Shown here piece by piece: positions 17,786-25,544 of a stretch of 40,468 bases of DNA. The stretch is taken from NCBI GenBank assembly GCA_003513765.1, contig DONT01000007.1, positions 1-40,468 on the forward strand, given 5' to 3'. Position numbers and translations under genes: made by a program. Position 1 is the first letter of the stretch; each line of letters opens with the position of its first letter. The notes below the pieces were generated by a model. That model was not told where the DNA came from, ran no database searches, and worked only from the letters and a program-made list of their open reading frames with translations. This DNA comes from Jeotgalicoccus sp. Its GTDB lineage: Bacteria > Bacillota > Bacilli > Staphylococcales > Salinicoccaceae.

Positions 17786-18763
17786 TCATGTTTGGTCGAA
17801 TAAAATACTTACTGACTCCTGCTCGTGAACTCTCACGATAGCCTGAGCAAGCAGTTCGCCAACAGACAATTCTGTAATTTTATCAATTTTCTTCTCTTCC
17901 GGCAGCTGGATAGAGTTTGTTACGACAAGCTCTTTAATTACAGAGTCCTGAATGCGTTCGATTGCAGGTCCTGAAAGTACAGGGTGCGTACAGCATGCAT
18001 AAACGTTTTTTGCACCTTTGTCTACTAGAGCCTGCGCTGCAGTTTTAATCGTACCGCCTGTATCGATAATATCATCGATAATAATCGCTGTTTTACCTTC
18101 GATTTCACCAACAATGTTCATTACTTCTGACACGTTCGGGCGCGGACGGCGTTTATCGATGATTGCGATTGGAGCTTTCAAACGGTCTGCCATGCGGCGT
18201 GCGCGTGTTACTCCGCCGTGGTCAGGTGAAACGATAACTACTTCTTCAAGGTCAATACCTTCATGCTCTAAGAAGTAATCGCTTAAAATTGGCACTCCCA
18301 TCAGGTGATCGATTGGAATATCGAAGAATCCCTGAATTTGAGGTGCGTGAAGATCAAGTGAAATCACACGGTTTGCACCTGCAGTTTCAATAATGTTTGC
18401 AACGAGCTTCGCTGTAATTGGTTCACGTGCACGACTCTTACGGTCCTGACGTGCATAGCCGTAATACGGCATAACAATATTAATAGTGTTAGCCGATGCA
18501 CGTTTCAGTGCATCAATCATGATTAGTAATTCCATAAGGTTTTCGTTTACCGGCTGGCTTGTAGGCTGAATAACGAATACGTCACAGCCGCGTACACTTT
18601 CCTCGACATTGACCTGAACTTCTTCGTCCGAGAAACGGTTTACTGTACATTTACCAAGCGGAATACCGATATGATCCGCGATTTCACGTGCTAAGGGTTC
18701 GTTACCTGTCAACGTAAATAATTTCATTTTAGAATTTTTATTTTGATTACTAGAAGCTAACAT
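17786..18763 (-). CDS. prs: Ribose-phosphate pyrophosphokinase
   Basis: Makes PRPP from ribose-5-phosphate and ATP. 325 aa from the start chosen, with GGAGG six bases upstream; a longer in-frame extension would run back into glmU and lacks a ribosome site. The N-terminal KLFTLTGNEPLAREIA, the KSRAREPITAKLVAN loop, the SPDHGGVTRAR block and the PRPP-binding IIIDDIIDTGGT loop are all clear. It follows glmU by 16 bases, the glmU-prs order of Bacillus and Staphylococcus. Its product PRPP is also the effector known for PurR, encoded four genes upstream in this cluster. Confidence 0.97.
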   Translation of the reverse strand: MLASSNQNKNSKMKLFTLTGNEPLAREIADHIGIPLGKCTVNRFSDEEVQVNVEESVRGCDVFVIQPTSQPVNENLMELLIMIDALKRASANTINIVMPYYGYARQDRKSRAREPITAKLVANIIETAGANRVISLDLHAPQIQGFFDIPIDHLMGVPILSDYFLEHEGIDLEEVVIVSPDHGGVTRARRMADRLKAPIAIIDKRRPRPNVSEVMNIVGEIEGKTAIIIDDIIDTGGTIKTAAQALVDKGAKNVYACCTHPVLSGPAIERIQDSVIKELVVTNSIQLPEEKKIDKITELSVGELLAQAIVRVHEQESVSILFDQT

Positions 18764-18779
18764 TTTGATCCTCCAAGTA

Positions 18780-20135
18780 TTATTTTTTGTAATATCCTTC
18801 TTTTGTCGTTTGCTTATTTCGTGCAATCGCCAAACTATCAACCGGAACATCATCTGTAATCGTTGAACCTGCTGCCGTAATAGAACGGCTTCCCACCGTT
18901 ACCGGGGCAACGAGATTTGTGTTGCAGCCGATGAACGCGTCTGCGCCGACCGTCGTTTTAAACTTGTTGACGCCGTCGTAGTTAACCGTAATCGCACCGC
19001 ATCCGATATTCGCCCTTTCGCCGATTTCCGCATCGCCGATATAACTCAGATGCGATACTTTCGCGCCGTCTTTTAACTCCGACTTCTTAACTTCAACAAA
19101 GTTTCCAATCTTCACAGCTTCTCCGAGTTTTGCTCCCGGACGCAGCTGCGCGTATGGACCGACTGTCGTGCCGCTGCCGACTTCTGCATCGGTAACAACA
19201 GAATGCTTAATCTCTGCATTGTCGCCGATTACACTGCCGCTGATTTCACAATTGGCCGAAATAATCGCATTTTCACCGATTACCGTATCGCCTTTAATAA
19301 CAGTGTTAGGATAAATAATAGTATCCATACCAATTCTAACACTTTCATCGATGTATGTGTTCGAAGGATCAATAATTGTCACACCTTGTTCTAAATGATG
19401 CTCATTAATGCGCTGTCTTAATAGTTCCGATGCGCGTGCCAGTAAAAACCGGTTGTCAACGTTAATAATTTCATCATTTTGCGCCGTGACAAATGCGCCG
19501 ACGCGTGAACCTTTACTGCTTAACAGTCCGACAGCATCAGACAGATAATATTCCTGTTCCGGATTATCATTCGTTATCTTATCGAGCACTTTAAATAATT
19601 CGCGGTTATTGAATACCGCTGCACCTGCACTGACTTCTTTAATTTCTTCCTGCTCATGTGTGATCTCAGTTTCTTCCAGTATCTCTTTAACCGTACCGTT
19701 TTCCTTGCGGAGAACACGGCCGAAATTTTTCGGATTATCTGCATATGCTGATAATACTGTTGCTTTTAAGCCCGATTTCTCGTGGTCAGCCACAAGATTT
19801 TTAATCGTTTCCGGAGAAATAAGCGGTGTGTCGCCGAAGATAATCAGAGTGTTGCCTTCCGCCGAACTAAGTTCAGGCGCCGTCTGGCTGACAGCATGCG
19901 CTGTACCTTCCTGTTGATCCTGGACCGCAACTTTAACATCTGCCGGCAGAATTTCAGTTACCGCATCATGTCCCGAACCTGTCACGACATGCAGTTCGCT
20001 GATTCCCGCAGCTTTCACAGTGTTAATTACTCTCGTAATCATCGGGATCCCGCAGACTTCGTGCAATACTTTCGGTTTCTTTGAATTCATTCTCTTGCCG
20101 ACACCTGCAGCAACAATAATCGCTCTCGTTTGCAT
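18780..20135 (-). CDS. glmU: Bifunctional UDP-N-acetylglucosamine pyrophosphorylase/glucosamine-1-phosphate acetyltransferase
   Basis: Makes UDP-GlcNAc for peptidoglycan and wall polymers. 451 aa. The N-terminal uridyltransferase domain carries VAAGVGKRMNSKKPKVLHEV, with the signature glycines and lysine, at 8-27. The C-terminal half is a left-handed beta helix of hexapeptide repeats (VIGENAIISANCEISGSVIG and similar) that houses the acetyltransferase. GGGGG lies six bases before the ATG. It follows the spoVG hairpin and precedes prs by 16 bases. Confidence 0.97.
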   Translation of the reverse strand: MQTRAIIVAAGVGKRMNSKKPKVLHEVCGIPMITRVINTVKAAGISELHVVTGSGHDAVTEILPADVKVAVQDQQEGTAHAVSQTAPELSSAEGNTLIIFGDTPLISPETIKNLVADHEKSGLKATVLSAYADNPKNFGRVLRKENGTVKEILEETEITHEQEEIKEVSAGAAVFNNRELFKVLDKITNDNPEQEYYLSDAVGLLSSKGSRVGAFVTAQNDEIINVDNRFLLARASELLRQRINEHHLEQGVTIIDPSNTYIDESVRIGMDTIIYPNTVIKGDTVIGENAIISANCEISGSVIGDNAEIKHSVVTDAEVGSGTTVGPYAQLRPGAKLGEAVKIGNFVEVKKSELKDGAKVSHLSYIGDAEIGERANIGCGAITVNYDGVNKFKTTVGADAFIGCNTNLVAPVTVGSRSITAAGSTITDDVPVDSLAIARNKQTTKEGYYKK

Positions 20136-20198
20136 AATTAACCCCCATTTTATTACGATAAACTAAGTATATTTCAGTATCTGTTATCTTTCAAGACG

Positions 20199-20233
20199 AA
20201 ACTCAGGCCAGGCTGTAGCCGCCCGGCCTGAGT
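20199..20233 (-). terminator. Hairpin terminator after spoVG
   Basis: A nine-base perfect stem (ACTCAGGCC / GGCCTGAGT) with a 15-base loop that can form a small inner GGCT/AGCC stem. The trailing T tract is weak (TTTCGTCTT), so termination may be partial. Confidence 0.7.
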
Positions 20234-20239
20234 TGCTGT

Positions 20240-20683
20240 TTATTTATTTTCTTCCGCAGTATCTTCAGATACTTCCGGTAAGTCTTCATTTTTTACGTTT
20301 TCTTCTTTAGCAGCATTTGAATCCGCAGCATTGTCTTCATCAACCTGTTCTGCTGTTTCTTCATCCTCTGCAGGATCCGATTCAACAGTCGGCTCACTTG
20401 CCTCTTGCTCTTTGTCTTCAGCTGCATCTGCAGTTTCTTCATACACACGCATCACTTCTTCCTGCACGTGTTTACGCATGTCGGAATTAATCGGATGGGC
20501 AATATCTCTGAACTCTCCATCCGGAGTACGTTTACTCGGCATTGCGACGAACAGGCCGTTGTTGCCGTCTATTACACGTAAATCGTGAATAACGAATGAC
20601 TCATCAAATGTGACAGAAACCAGAGCTTTCATTCTTGTATCCTGATTATTGACTTTTCTTAATCTTACGTCTGTTATTTTCAT
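20240..20683 (-). CDS. spoVG: SpoVG family regulator with acidic tail
   Basis: 147 aa. Residues 1-83 are the SpoVG core (KITDVRLRKV, GLFVAMPSKRTPDGEFRDIAHPI), a site-specific nucleic-acid binder. Residues 84-147 are an extra tail made mostly of Glu, Asp and Ala, about 64 residues; family members are often near 85-105 aa in total. In S. aureus SpoVG is an effector of sigma-B acting on capsule and virulence genes; the role here is by homology. GGAGG lies nine bases before the ATG. It follows ridA, the yabJ-spoVG pairing of staphylococci and bacilli, with an 80-base gap. Confidence 0.95.
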   Translation of the reverse strand: MKITDVRLRKVNNQDTRMKALVSVTFDESFVIHDLRVIDGNNGLFVAMPSKRTPDGEFRDIAHPINSDMRKHVQEEVMRVYEETADAAEDKEQEASEPTVESDPAEDEETAEQVDEDNAADSNAAKEENVKNEDLPEVSEDTAEENK

Positions 20684-20763
20684 GTGTCTGTTCCTCCATA
20701 GATTTATGTTTTAGATCTTTTGTGTAAAACCTATCTAGCTTAGAACCCCACTAAAATCAACAG

Positions 20764-21138
20764 TTACTCGAAAGATGCAACAACTTCAATCTCCACTTTT
20801 GCATCTAATGGGAGACGACTAACCTCTACACATGATCTTGCAGGTAGTTTACCCGTAAAGTACTTCGCGTAAACTTCGTTGATGACTGCAAAGTCATTCA
20901 TATCAGCGATGAAAATAGTTGTTTTGACAATATCGCTGTAATCCAGTCCGGCCGCTTCAAGCACGCCTCCGATATTATCCAGAACCTGTTCTGCCTGTTT
21001 CTCAACATCGTCTGAAACAATTTTTCCTTCAAGTGTTAACGGCACCTGGCCTGAAGAATAAAATAAATTCCCCGTTCTTACTCCGTGGCTGTATGGTCCT
21101 ACTGCTTTCGGTGCTTTGTCAGAATTAATTGGCTGCAT
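20764..21138 (-). CDS. ridA: RidA family enamine/imine deaminase (YabJ)
   Basis: 124 aa. Hydrolyses reactive enamines and imines made by PLP enzymes. The family signature is clear: GPYSHGV, FYSSGQVPL, and the C-terminal ARSCVEVSRLPLDAKVEIEV containing the substrate-binding arginine. An ATG three codons upstream sits directly against GGAGG, so the ATG nine bases downstream is taken. It lies between purR and spoVG, as yabJ does in Bacillus, and purR and ridA are separated by only 30 bases. Confidence 0.95.
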   Translation of the reverse strand: MQPINSDKAPKAVGPYSHGVRTGNLFYSSGQVPLTLEGKIVSDDVEKQAEQVLDNIGGVLEAAGLDYSDIVKTTIFIADMNDFAVINEVYAKYFTGKLPARSCVEVSRLPLDAKVEIEVVASFE

Positions 21139-21168
21139 CTTAATCATCCTCCGTAATTCGAATAAAAT

Positions 21169-21999
21169 CTATTTGTCTGTAATGTAATCTAAACAGTTTC
21201 CCTCTTCAACTACAAATGATTCGTTATATTCATCGATTTCCGATACTTTAAGCAGTGATGTGTAGTCATTAAATCTGCGGTTTGCAACTTCTTTCGCTTC
21301 AACGAGCACGCTGACCCCGACTACTGTCGCATTGAACTCTTCCATGAGATTCGTCACACCGGTAATCGAGCCGCCGGCACGAAGGAAATCATCTACTACA
21401 AGAACGTTCGAGCCTTCTTTAAGCGTGCGTTTTGATAAGACCATCGTTTCGATTTTACGCGTCGAGCCGGAGACGTAATTTATCGATACTGTCGAGCCTT
21501 CTGTTACTTTGTTATCTTTACGGATAACAGCAACAGGCACATTCAGTTTACGCGCCACAGCGTTTGCAAGAGAAATCCCTTTCGTTGCAATCGTCACGAC
21601 TGAATCGATTTCCAAATCACCGTACATCGTTGCGATTAAATCGCCGATATCGTTCATCATTTTCGGATTACCCATAATATCAGACATGTATAAGTAGCCG
21701 CCCGGAAGCAGGCGTTCATTCGCTTCAAGATCCGTTTTGAACTCTGCAATTATATCTTTTGCACGCTCCACGCTGATTTTCGGAATAAACATTGCACCGC
21801 CGTTGGCGCCTGCTGTCGTTTGCAGTATCCCTAGACCTTCAGCATTGAAGACATCTTTAATAATTCGGATATCTTCACTGATTGAAGACTTCGCCTGGCT
21901 GAATTTATCGACGTAAGTTGTTAATGGTATCAATTTGTTTGGATTTGTAATTAAATGCTGCGTCATGTAGACGAGCCGTTCACTGCGTTTATATTTCAT
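21169..21999 (-). CDS. purR: Purine operon repressor PurR
   Basis: Represses purine synthesis genes; PRPP weakens DNA binding. 276 aa: an N-terminal winged-helix domain (1-73) and a phosphoribosyltransferase-like domain with a PRPP loop VLVVDDFLRAGGS at 199-211. AGGAG lies seven bases before the ATG. The gene has a PurBox-like sequence in its own upstream region, which suggests autoregulation, and stands upstream of ridA as in Bacillus and Staphylococcus. Confidence 0.96.
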   Translation of the reverse strand: MKYKRSERLVYMTQHLITNPNKLIPLTTYVDKFSQAKSSISEDIRIIKDVFNAEGLGILQTTAGANGGAMFIPKISVERAKDIIAEFKTDLEANERLLPGGYLYMSDIMGNPKMMNDIGDLIATMYGDLEIDSVVTIATKGISLANAVARKLNVPVAVIRKDNKVTEGSTVSINYVSGSTRKIETMVLSKRTLKEGSNVLVVDDFLRAGGSITGVTNLMEEFNATVVGVSVLVEAKEVANRRFNDYTSLLKVSEIDEYNESFVVEEGNCLDYITDK

Positions 22000-22010
22000 A
22001 GTCTAACTCC

Positions 22011-22055
22011 TAAACCGTATTATAGGTACTAATTTTACCATATAAGTTCGGATTT
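22011..22055 (-). promoter_or_regulatory. PurBox-like operator upstream of purR
   Basis: On the minus strand, AAATCCGAACTTA matches the Bacillus PurBox half-site (AWWWCCGAACWWT, from memory) at all but the last base. A degenerate inverted half, ATAATACGGTTTA, lies 19 bases further on and keeps only CGGTTT. Two -10-like hexamers (TAAAAT and TATAAT) lie between or overlap the halves. Confidence 0.55.
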
Positions 22056-22061
22056 TAACAC

Positions 22062-22907
22062 TTATCCAAGCAATCTAATACGATAAACTTCAGCACAGCA
22101 GCCCTTCATTGCATTGTACAAATGGACAGACTGTCTTTCTTTTCTGACAATCCCGAACACTGTCGGCCCGCTGCCGCTCATCAGCGCGCCGTCAGAACCC
22201 GACTCTTTCATATTGCTGAGCAGTTTTCTGACTTGCGGATATTTTTTAACTGTTACTTCTTCAAGATCGTTTTTTAATGTGCTGAGTATTTGTTCATAAT
22301 CTTTATTCACGATGGCCTGTTTCATTAAGTTTGATGCCGGTTTATTTTTACCTGGCTTCAATGCGCCGTAAATTGTCTTCGTAGACACGCTGATAGACGG
22401 CTTTGCAAGTACTACCCAGGCGTGCGGCGGTCTCGGCAGACGTTCGATAATCTCACCGCGTCCGGTCGCAAGCGCCGTTCCGCCGTATACGCAAAATGGA
22501 ATATCAGAACCGAGTTCACCGGACAGCTCAGCCAATTCATCGAGGCCGATGCCGAGATTATACAGCGCGTTCATCCCCCTGAACGTCGCGGCGGCATCAG
22601 CTGACCCTCCGGCGAGACCTGCAGCAATCGGAATATGCTTATCAATATTAATGGTGACACCCGTTTTAATCTTGTAACGGCGCATCATTAATTGAGCAGC
22701 CTGATACGCTAAGTTGCGTCTGTCAGTCGGGACGAACTGATGATCTGATTCAATGATGATTCTTCTGTCCTTACGCTTTTCAAACGATAAATTATCGTTC
22801 AAATCGACAGTGGTCATAACCATACTGACTTCGTGATAACCATCATCGCGTTTATACAGCGTATCCAATGTTAAATTAATTTTTGCTGGTGCGATTTCAT
22901 AATGCAT
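22062..22907 (-). CDS. ispE: 4-diphosphocytidyl-2-C-methyl-D-erythritol kinase homologue
   Basis: 281 aa GHMP kinase. K9 in APAKINLTLD, the GHMP ATP loop PIAAGLAGGSADAA (93-106) and the third motif ALMSGSGPTVF are present. In the MEP pathway IspE phosphorylates CDP-methylerythritol. Staphylococci make isoprenoids by the mevalonate route yet keep this gene, so its real substrate is uncertain if this genome also lacks the rest of the MEP pathway. The ribosome site is modest (AAGGA, nine bases). It follows the ABC module and its terminator; a diffuse AT-rich upstream region may hold its promoter. Confidence 0.9.
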   Translation of the reverse strand: MHYEIAPAKINLTLDTLYKRDDGYHEVSMVMTTVDLNDNLSFEKRKDRRIIIESDHQFVPTDRRNLAYQAAQLMMRRYKIKTGVTINIDKHIPIAAGLAGGSADAAATFRGMNALYNLGIGLDELAELSGELGSDIPFCVYGGTALATGRGEIIERLPRPPHAWVVLAKPSISVSTKTIYGALKPGKNKPASNLMKQAIVNKDYEQILSTLKNDLEEVTVKKYPQVRKLLSNMKESGSDGALMSGSGPTVFGIVRKERQSVHLYNAMKGCCAEVYRIRLLG

Positions 22908-23043
22908 AATTCATAGTCCTTTGCCAGATTTTTTTCGAAATATATATGTGTTATTTTATCATATAACAAAGATGAATATTGATGATATTTTCAGGATGTG
23001 ATATTTGAGTGCTGCCGCGGGCTTTTACGAAGACGTTTAACAA

Positions 23044-23076
23044 ACAAAAACACCGGACCTAAGAAGGAATCCGGTG
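23044..23076 (-). terminator. Rho-independent terminator of the ABC module
   Basis: A seven-base perfect stem (CACCGGA / TCCGGTG), a 12-base loop and five T on the minus strand, 12 bases after the stop codon of the last permease gene. Confidence 0.88.
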
Positions 23077-23088
23077 CGCAATTTTCAT

Positions 23089-23805
23089 TTACTCGTCATT
23101 TTTACGTTTATTGAACGCCCACAGTACGAGCAGGAAGCTGACTGCAACCCATGCAGCAAGAATGATAAATTCCATCGCTCCTGCATTTCCTTCAAGGGCA
23201 AACATATGCTGATAAATCGGGAAGTACTCTGCAATTTTAATCGCTATGCTGTCAGGGTCCGTAATAAGCATTTCAATATACGGTGTAAAACCGAAGATGA
23301 ACATGATCGGAATAATATAGACCGATGTTGTAGCGACTGATTTTACAACAAGTCCAAGCCCAATCCCCATATTCAGGAAAAACAGACCTGTCAGTACAAG
23401 GCTGATGATGTTTTCCAGCGTCCAGTAGTTTTCGGGACCGATAATCATAATTGAAGCAACGAGCGAGATAATTGTCATCAATGTGACCACCATGCTCTTG
23501 CCGAGAATAATATCGATAATTGTTGCCGGTGACTGCAGCAGTCCTCTTAGCGTATCTTTCTCATTTTCTTCAGCAATCATCGTCATTACCGAACTGAATA
23601 TTACTGCCGAGAAGACAACACCGGCGAGAATCCCGAGTATTTCCGGCGGCATCTCACCTTCTGCTCCAGTTGCAGCGCCAATTCCGACTCTCGAGAAAAA
23701 CACTGCCATCAGTACCGGAATAAGCACCGAGGTAAACAGCATCATATTTTTCATAAATTCTTTTAAATCTTTTTCAAATATCGCCATCATTCTTGTCACA
23801 TTCAT
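23089..23805 (-). CDS. ABC-2 type permease, paralogue A
   Basis: 238 aa integral membrane protein with about six hydrophobic segments (near 20-42, 56-76, 100-121, 133-155, 160-180, 210-231). An acidic AEENEKDTLRGLL stretch follows the second segment, typical of ABC-2 exporters. It starts immediately after the stop codon of the ATPase gene (TAAATG) with AAGGAG nine bases upstream, so it is the obvious partner of that ATPase. It is a paralogue of the permease at 24826-25527: both share the DLxE(F/Y)xxN N-terminus, AEENExxTL and a FGxTPxxExL loop. The substrate is unknown; peptide or lipid export or antimicrobial resistance is a guess from family habit. Confidence 0.88.
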   Translation of the reverse strand: MNVTRMMAIFEKDLKEFMKNMMLFTSVLIPVLMAVFFSRVGIGAATGAEGEMPPEILGILAGVVFSAVIFSSVMTMIAEENEKDTLRGLLQSPATIIDIILGKSMVVTLMTIISLVASIMIIGPENYWTLENIISLVLTGLFFLNMGIGLGLVVKSVATTSVYIIPIMFIFGFTPYIEMLITDPDSIAIKIAEYFPIYQHMFALEGNAGAMEFIILAAWVAVSFLLVLWAFNKRKNDE

Positions 23806-24651
23806 TTAAACCAGCTCCTTACCAGTTACTTTTTTAAACACTTCTCCGAGTGTTGGGAAATCCGTTCTGACATCGGCAACTTCTGAGTTGAACAGCACAT
23901 TATCAAGCAGCTGTCTGTTCTCCTCAGTTCTCGCGACTGTTTTCACTGTGCCGTCAGCGTATGTGATATGCACTTCATCGCGTTTGTATTTATGTCTTAA
24001 GTCATCAGGCGCACCTGCATCCTGGATTACACCCTGATATAGAAATGCGACATTATCGCACAGACGCGTTGCTTCATCCATATTGTGTGTCGTCAGTAAA
24101 ATTGTCGTCCCCTCATTTCGCAGTTCTTCCAGCATGTCGTGAATTTTCTCAGTTGTCGTCGGGTCGAGTGCCGAAGTCGGTTCATCCAGGAATAAAATCG
24201 CAGGTCTGTGAATGACCGCCTTACATAACAGAATCCTCTGCTTCATACCTTTCGATAATTTCGACACTGTTTTATCAATTTCACTTTCGAGTCCGACATC
24301 TTTTAATACTTTTTCGACTGACCCTTTTGGCGCATTGTAGAGCTTTCTGAACAGCTCCAGATTATCTTTAACCGTCAGTCTGTCATATAAAGAACTTTTA
24401 TCCGATAAAATCCCGAGGCTGCTGACGTAGTCGTTTTTACTGAATTGTTTGTAACTGTAGCTGTTCACATTAACGTCCCCGCCCGACGGTTTAAATTCAC
24501 CTGTCATAATTTTAATTGTCGTTGTTTTTCCCGAACCGCTCGGACCGAGCAGACCGAATATTTCACCGCGTCCTACATTAAAAGTAATACCGCGAAGAGC
24601 ATCTTCACTGCCGAAAGATTTTTTTAAGTCGTCTACCTGAATCATAGTCAT
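23806..24651 (-). CDS. ABC transporter ATP-binding protein
   Basis: 281 aa. Walker A GPSGSGKTT at 36-44, signature LSKGM at 132-136, Walker B ILFLDE at 152-157 and H-loop histidine H189 in TTHN are all intact, so it should hydrolyse ATP. The Q-loop position, just before SSLYDRLT, appears to be Asp (LSDK) instead of Gln. The start chosen has GGAGG eight bases upstream; an ATG five codons earlier overlaps that site. It abuts permease A and is separated from permease B by a hairpin terminator. It probably energises both permeases. Confidence 0.92.
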   Translation of the reverse strand: MTMIQVDDLKKSFGSEDALRGITFNVGRGEIFGLLGPSGSGKTTTIKIMTGEFKPSGGDVNVNSYSYKQFSKNDYVSSLGILSDKSSLYDRLTVKDNLELFRKLYNAPKGSVEKVLKDVGLESEIDKTVSKLSKGMKQRILLCKAVIHRPAILFLDEPTSALDPTTTEKIHDMLEELRNEGTTILLTTHNMDEATRLCDNVAFLYQGVIQDAGAPDDLRHKYKRDEVHITYADGTVKTVARTEENRQLLDNVLFNSEVADVRTDFPTLGEVFKKVTGKELV

Positions 24652-24708
24652 ATTTATAACCTCCATTTATTTTGTTTGCTGATCTCTTAACTAAAGTTTA
24701 CGGGCAAA

Positions 24709-24736
24709 ACAAAAACACCGCGATATAATCACGGTG
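24709..24736 (-). terminator. Internal terminator between permease B and the ATPase gene
   Basis: A nine-base stem with one wobble pair (CACCGTGAT / ATCGCGGTG), a three-base loop and five T on the minus strand. It splits the ABC module: regulator and permease B before it, ATPase and permease A after it. I see no good promoter between it and the ATPase start, so it may act as a partial terminator. Confidence 0.88.
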
Positions 24737-24825
24737 AGTTGTAGGGAAGCAATATTGAGCTGTATAAAATTAAGGTCTGCCGTACCCGTCTATTTTTAAA
24801 GTGTACTCCAGACAGCCGAACTGTA

Positions 24826-25527
24826 CTACAGTGTTTTAGTACGTTTCGTTACTGCAAGATATACCAGGAACACTGTTCCGATAAGCCATGCCGTTAAAAT
24901 AACGTACGGCATTATTCCGGCGTTATTATGTATCGCCATCACTTGATACACGGGAGTCAGCCCCGCGATAGCAGTAATAATATTATCTGCTGGCAGATTC
25001 AATGTTTCAACAATCGGTGTCATACCGAAGAAGAATAAAATTACTACACCGTATACCGTAGATGTTGACTGCAGTTTAGCAAGCAGTCCTGCCGACAGAC
25101 CGAGATTTAAAAATATTACAGCTGCTGCTGTATATCCGGTAATCATTTGAAGGCTGACGATATGCAAGCCCTCTATAATAATCAGAGACACTGCAGTAAC
25201 CAATGCGGTGACTATCAGTGTCAGTACGCTTCTTCCGATGAGGCCGTTCACCAGATCGCTTGTCGTACGGGTCACAAGTTTTAATGTCCCGTGTTCATTT
25301 TCTTCCGCATAGAGCATCAGTGGAATATTTGTTGCCACTGCCGACAGCGCAGTGCCGAGTACAACGAAAATCATAATAATCGGCATCTCCACTCCGTCAG
25401 GCCGCGGAGTCATGCCGTATAAACCGGCCATGGCAGGCGGCATAATAAGCAGTGTCAGTACCGCGTAGTTAGTTAAATACTCTCTCAGATCTCTGTAAAT
25501 CGTCGCCCGTATTTTATGGATATTCAT
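24826..25527 (-). CDS. ABC-2 type permease, paralogue B
   Basis: 233 aa with about six membrane segments, laid out like permease A, including AEENEHGTLK after segment two and FGMTPIVETL between segments five and six. AAGGTG lies about five bases before the ATG. It starts 17 bases after the regulator gene, so the two are co-transcribed. With only one ATPase in the cluster, permeases A and B probably form a heterodimer. An 89-base untranslated stretch separates its stop codon from the internal terminator. Confidence 0.86.
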   Translation of the reverse strand: MNIHKIRATIYRDLREYLTNYAVLTLLIMPPAMAGLYGMTPRPDGVEMPIIMIFVVLGTALSAVATNIPLMLYAEENEHGTLKLVTRTTSDLVNGLIGRSVLTLIVTALVTAVSLIIIEGLHIVSLQMITGYTAAAVIFLNLGLSAGLLAKLQSTSTVYGVVILFFFGMTPIVETLNLPADNIITAIAGLTPVYQVMAIHNNAGIMPYVILTAWLIGTVFLVYLAVTKRTKTL

Positions 25528-25544
25528 ATAGTCACCTTTTTATT

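Noticed and set aside
18764..18853. 30-codon N-terminal extension of prs
   Set aside because: It overlaps the end of glmU, has no ribosome site, and the shorter start has GGAGG and matches the family length.
22908..23043. Candidate ispE promoter in the AT-rich gap
   Set aside because: TATGAT and TAAAAT hexamers occur but no matching -35; too many equal options to call one.
24820..24832. ACTGTA-G-TACAGT palindrome at the permease B stop codon
   Set aside because: It is partly coding and not near a promoter; a 13-base repeat here is likely chance.
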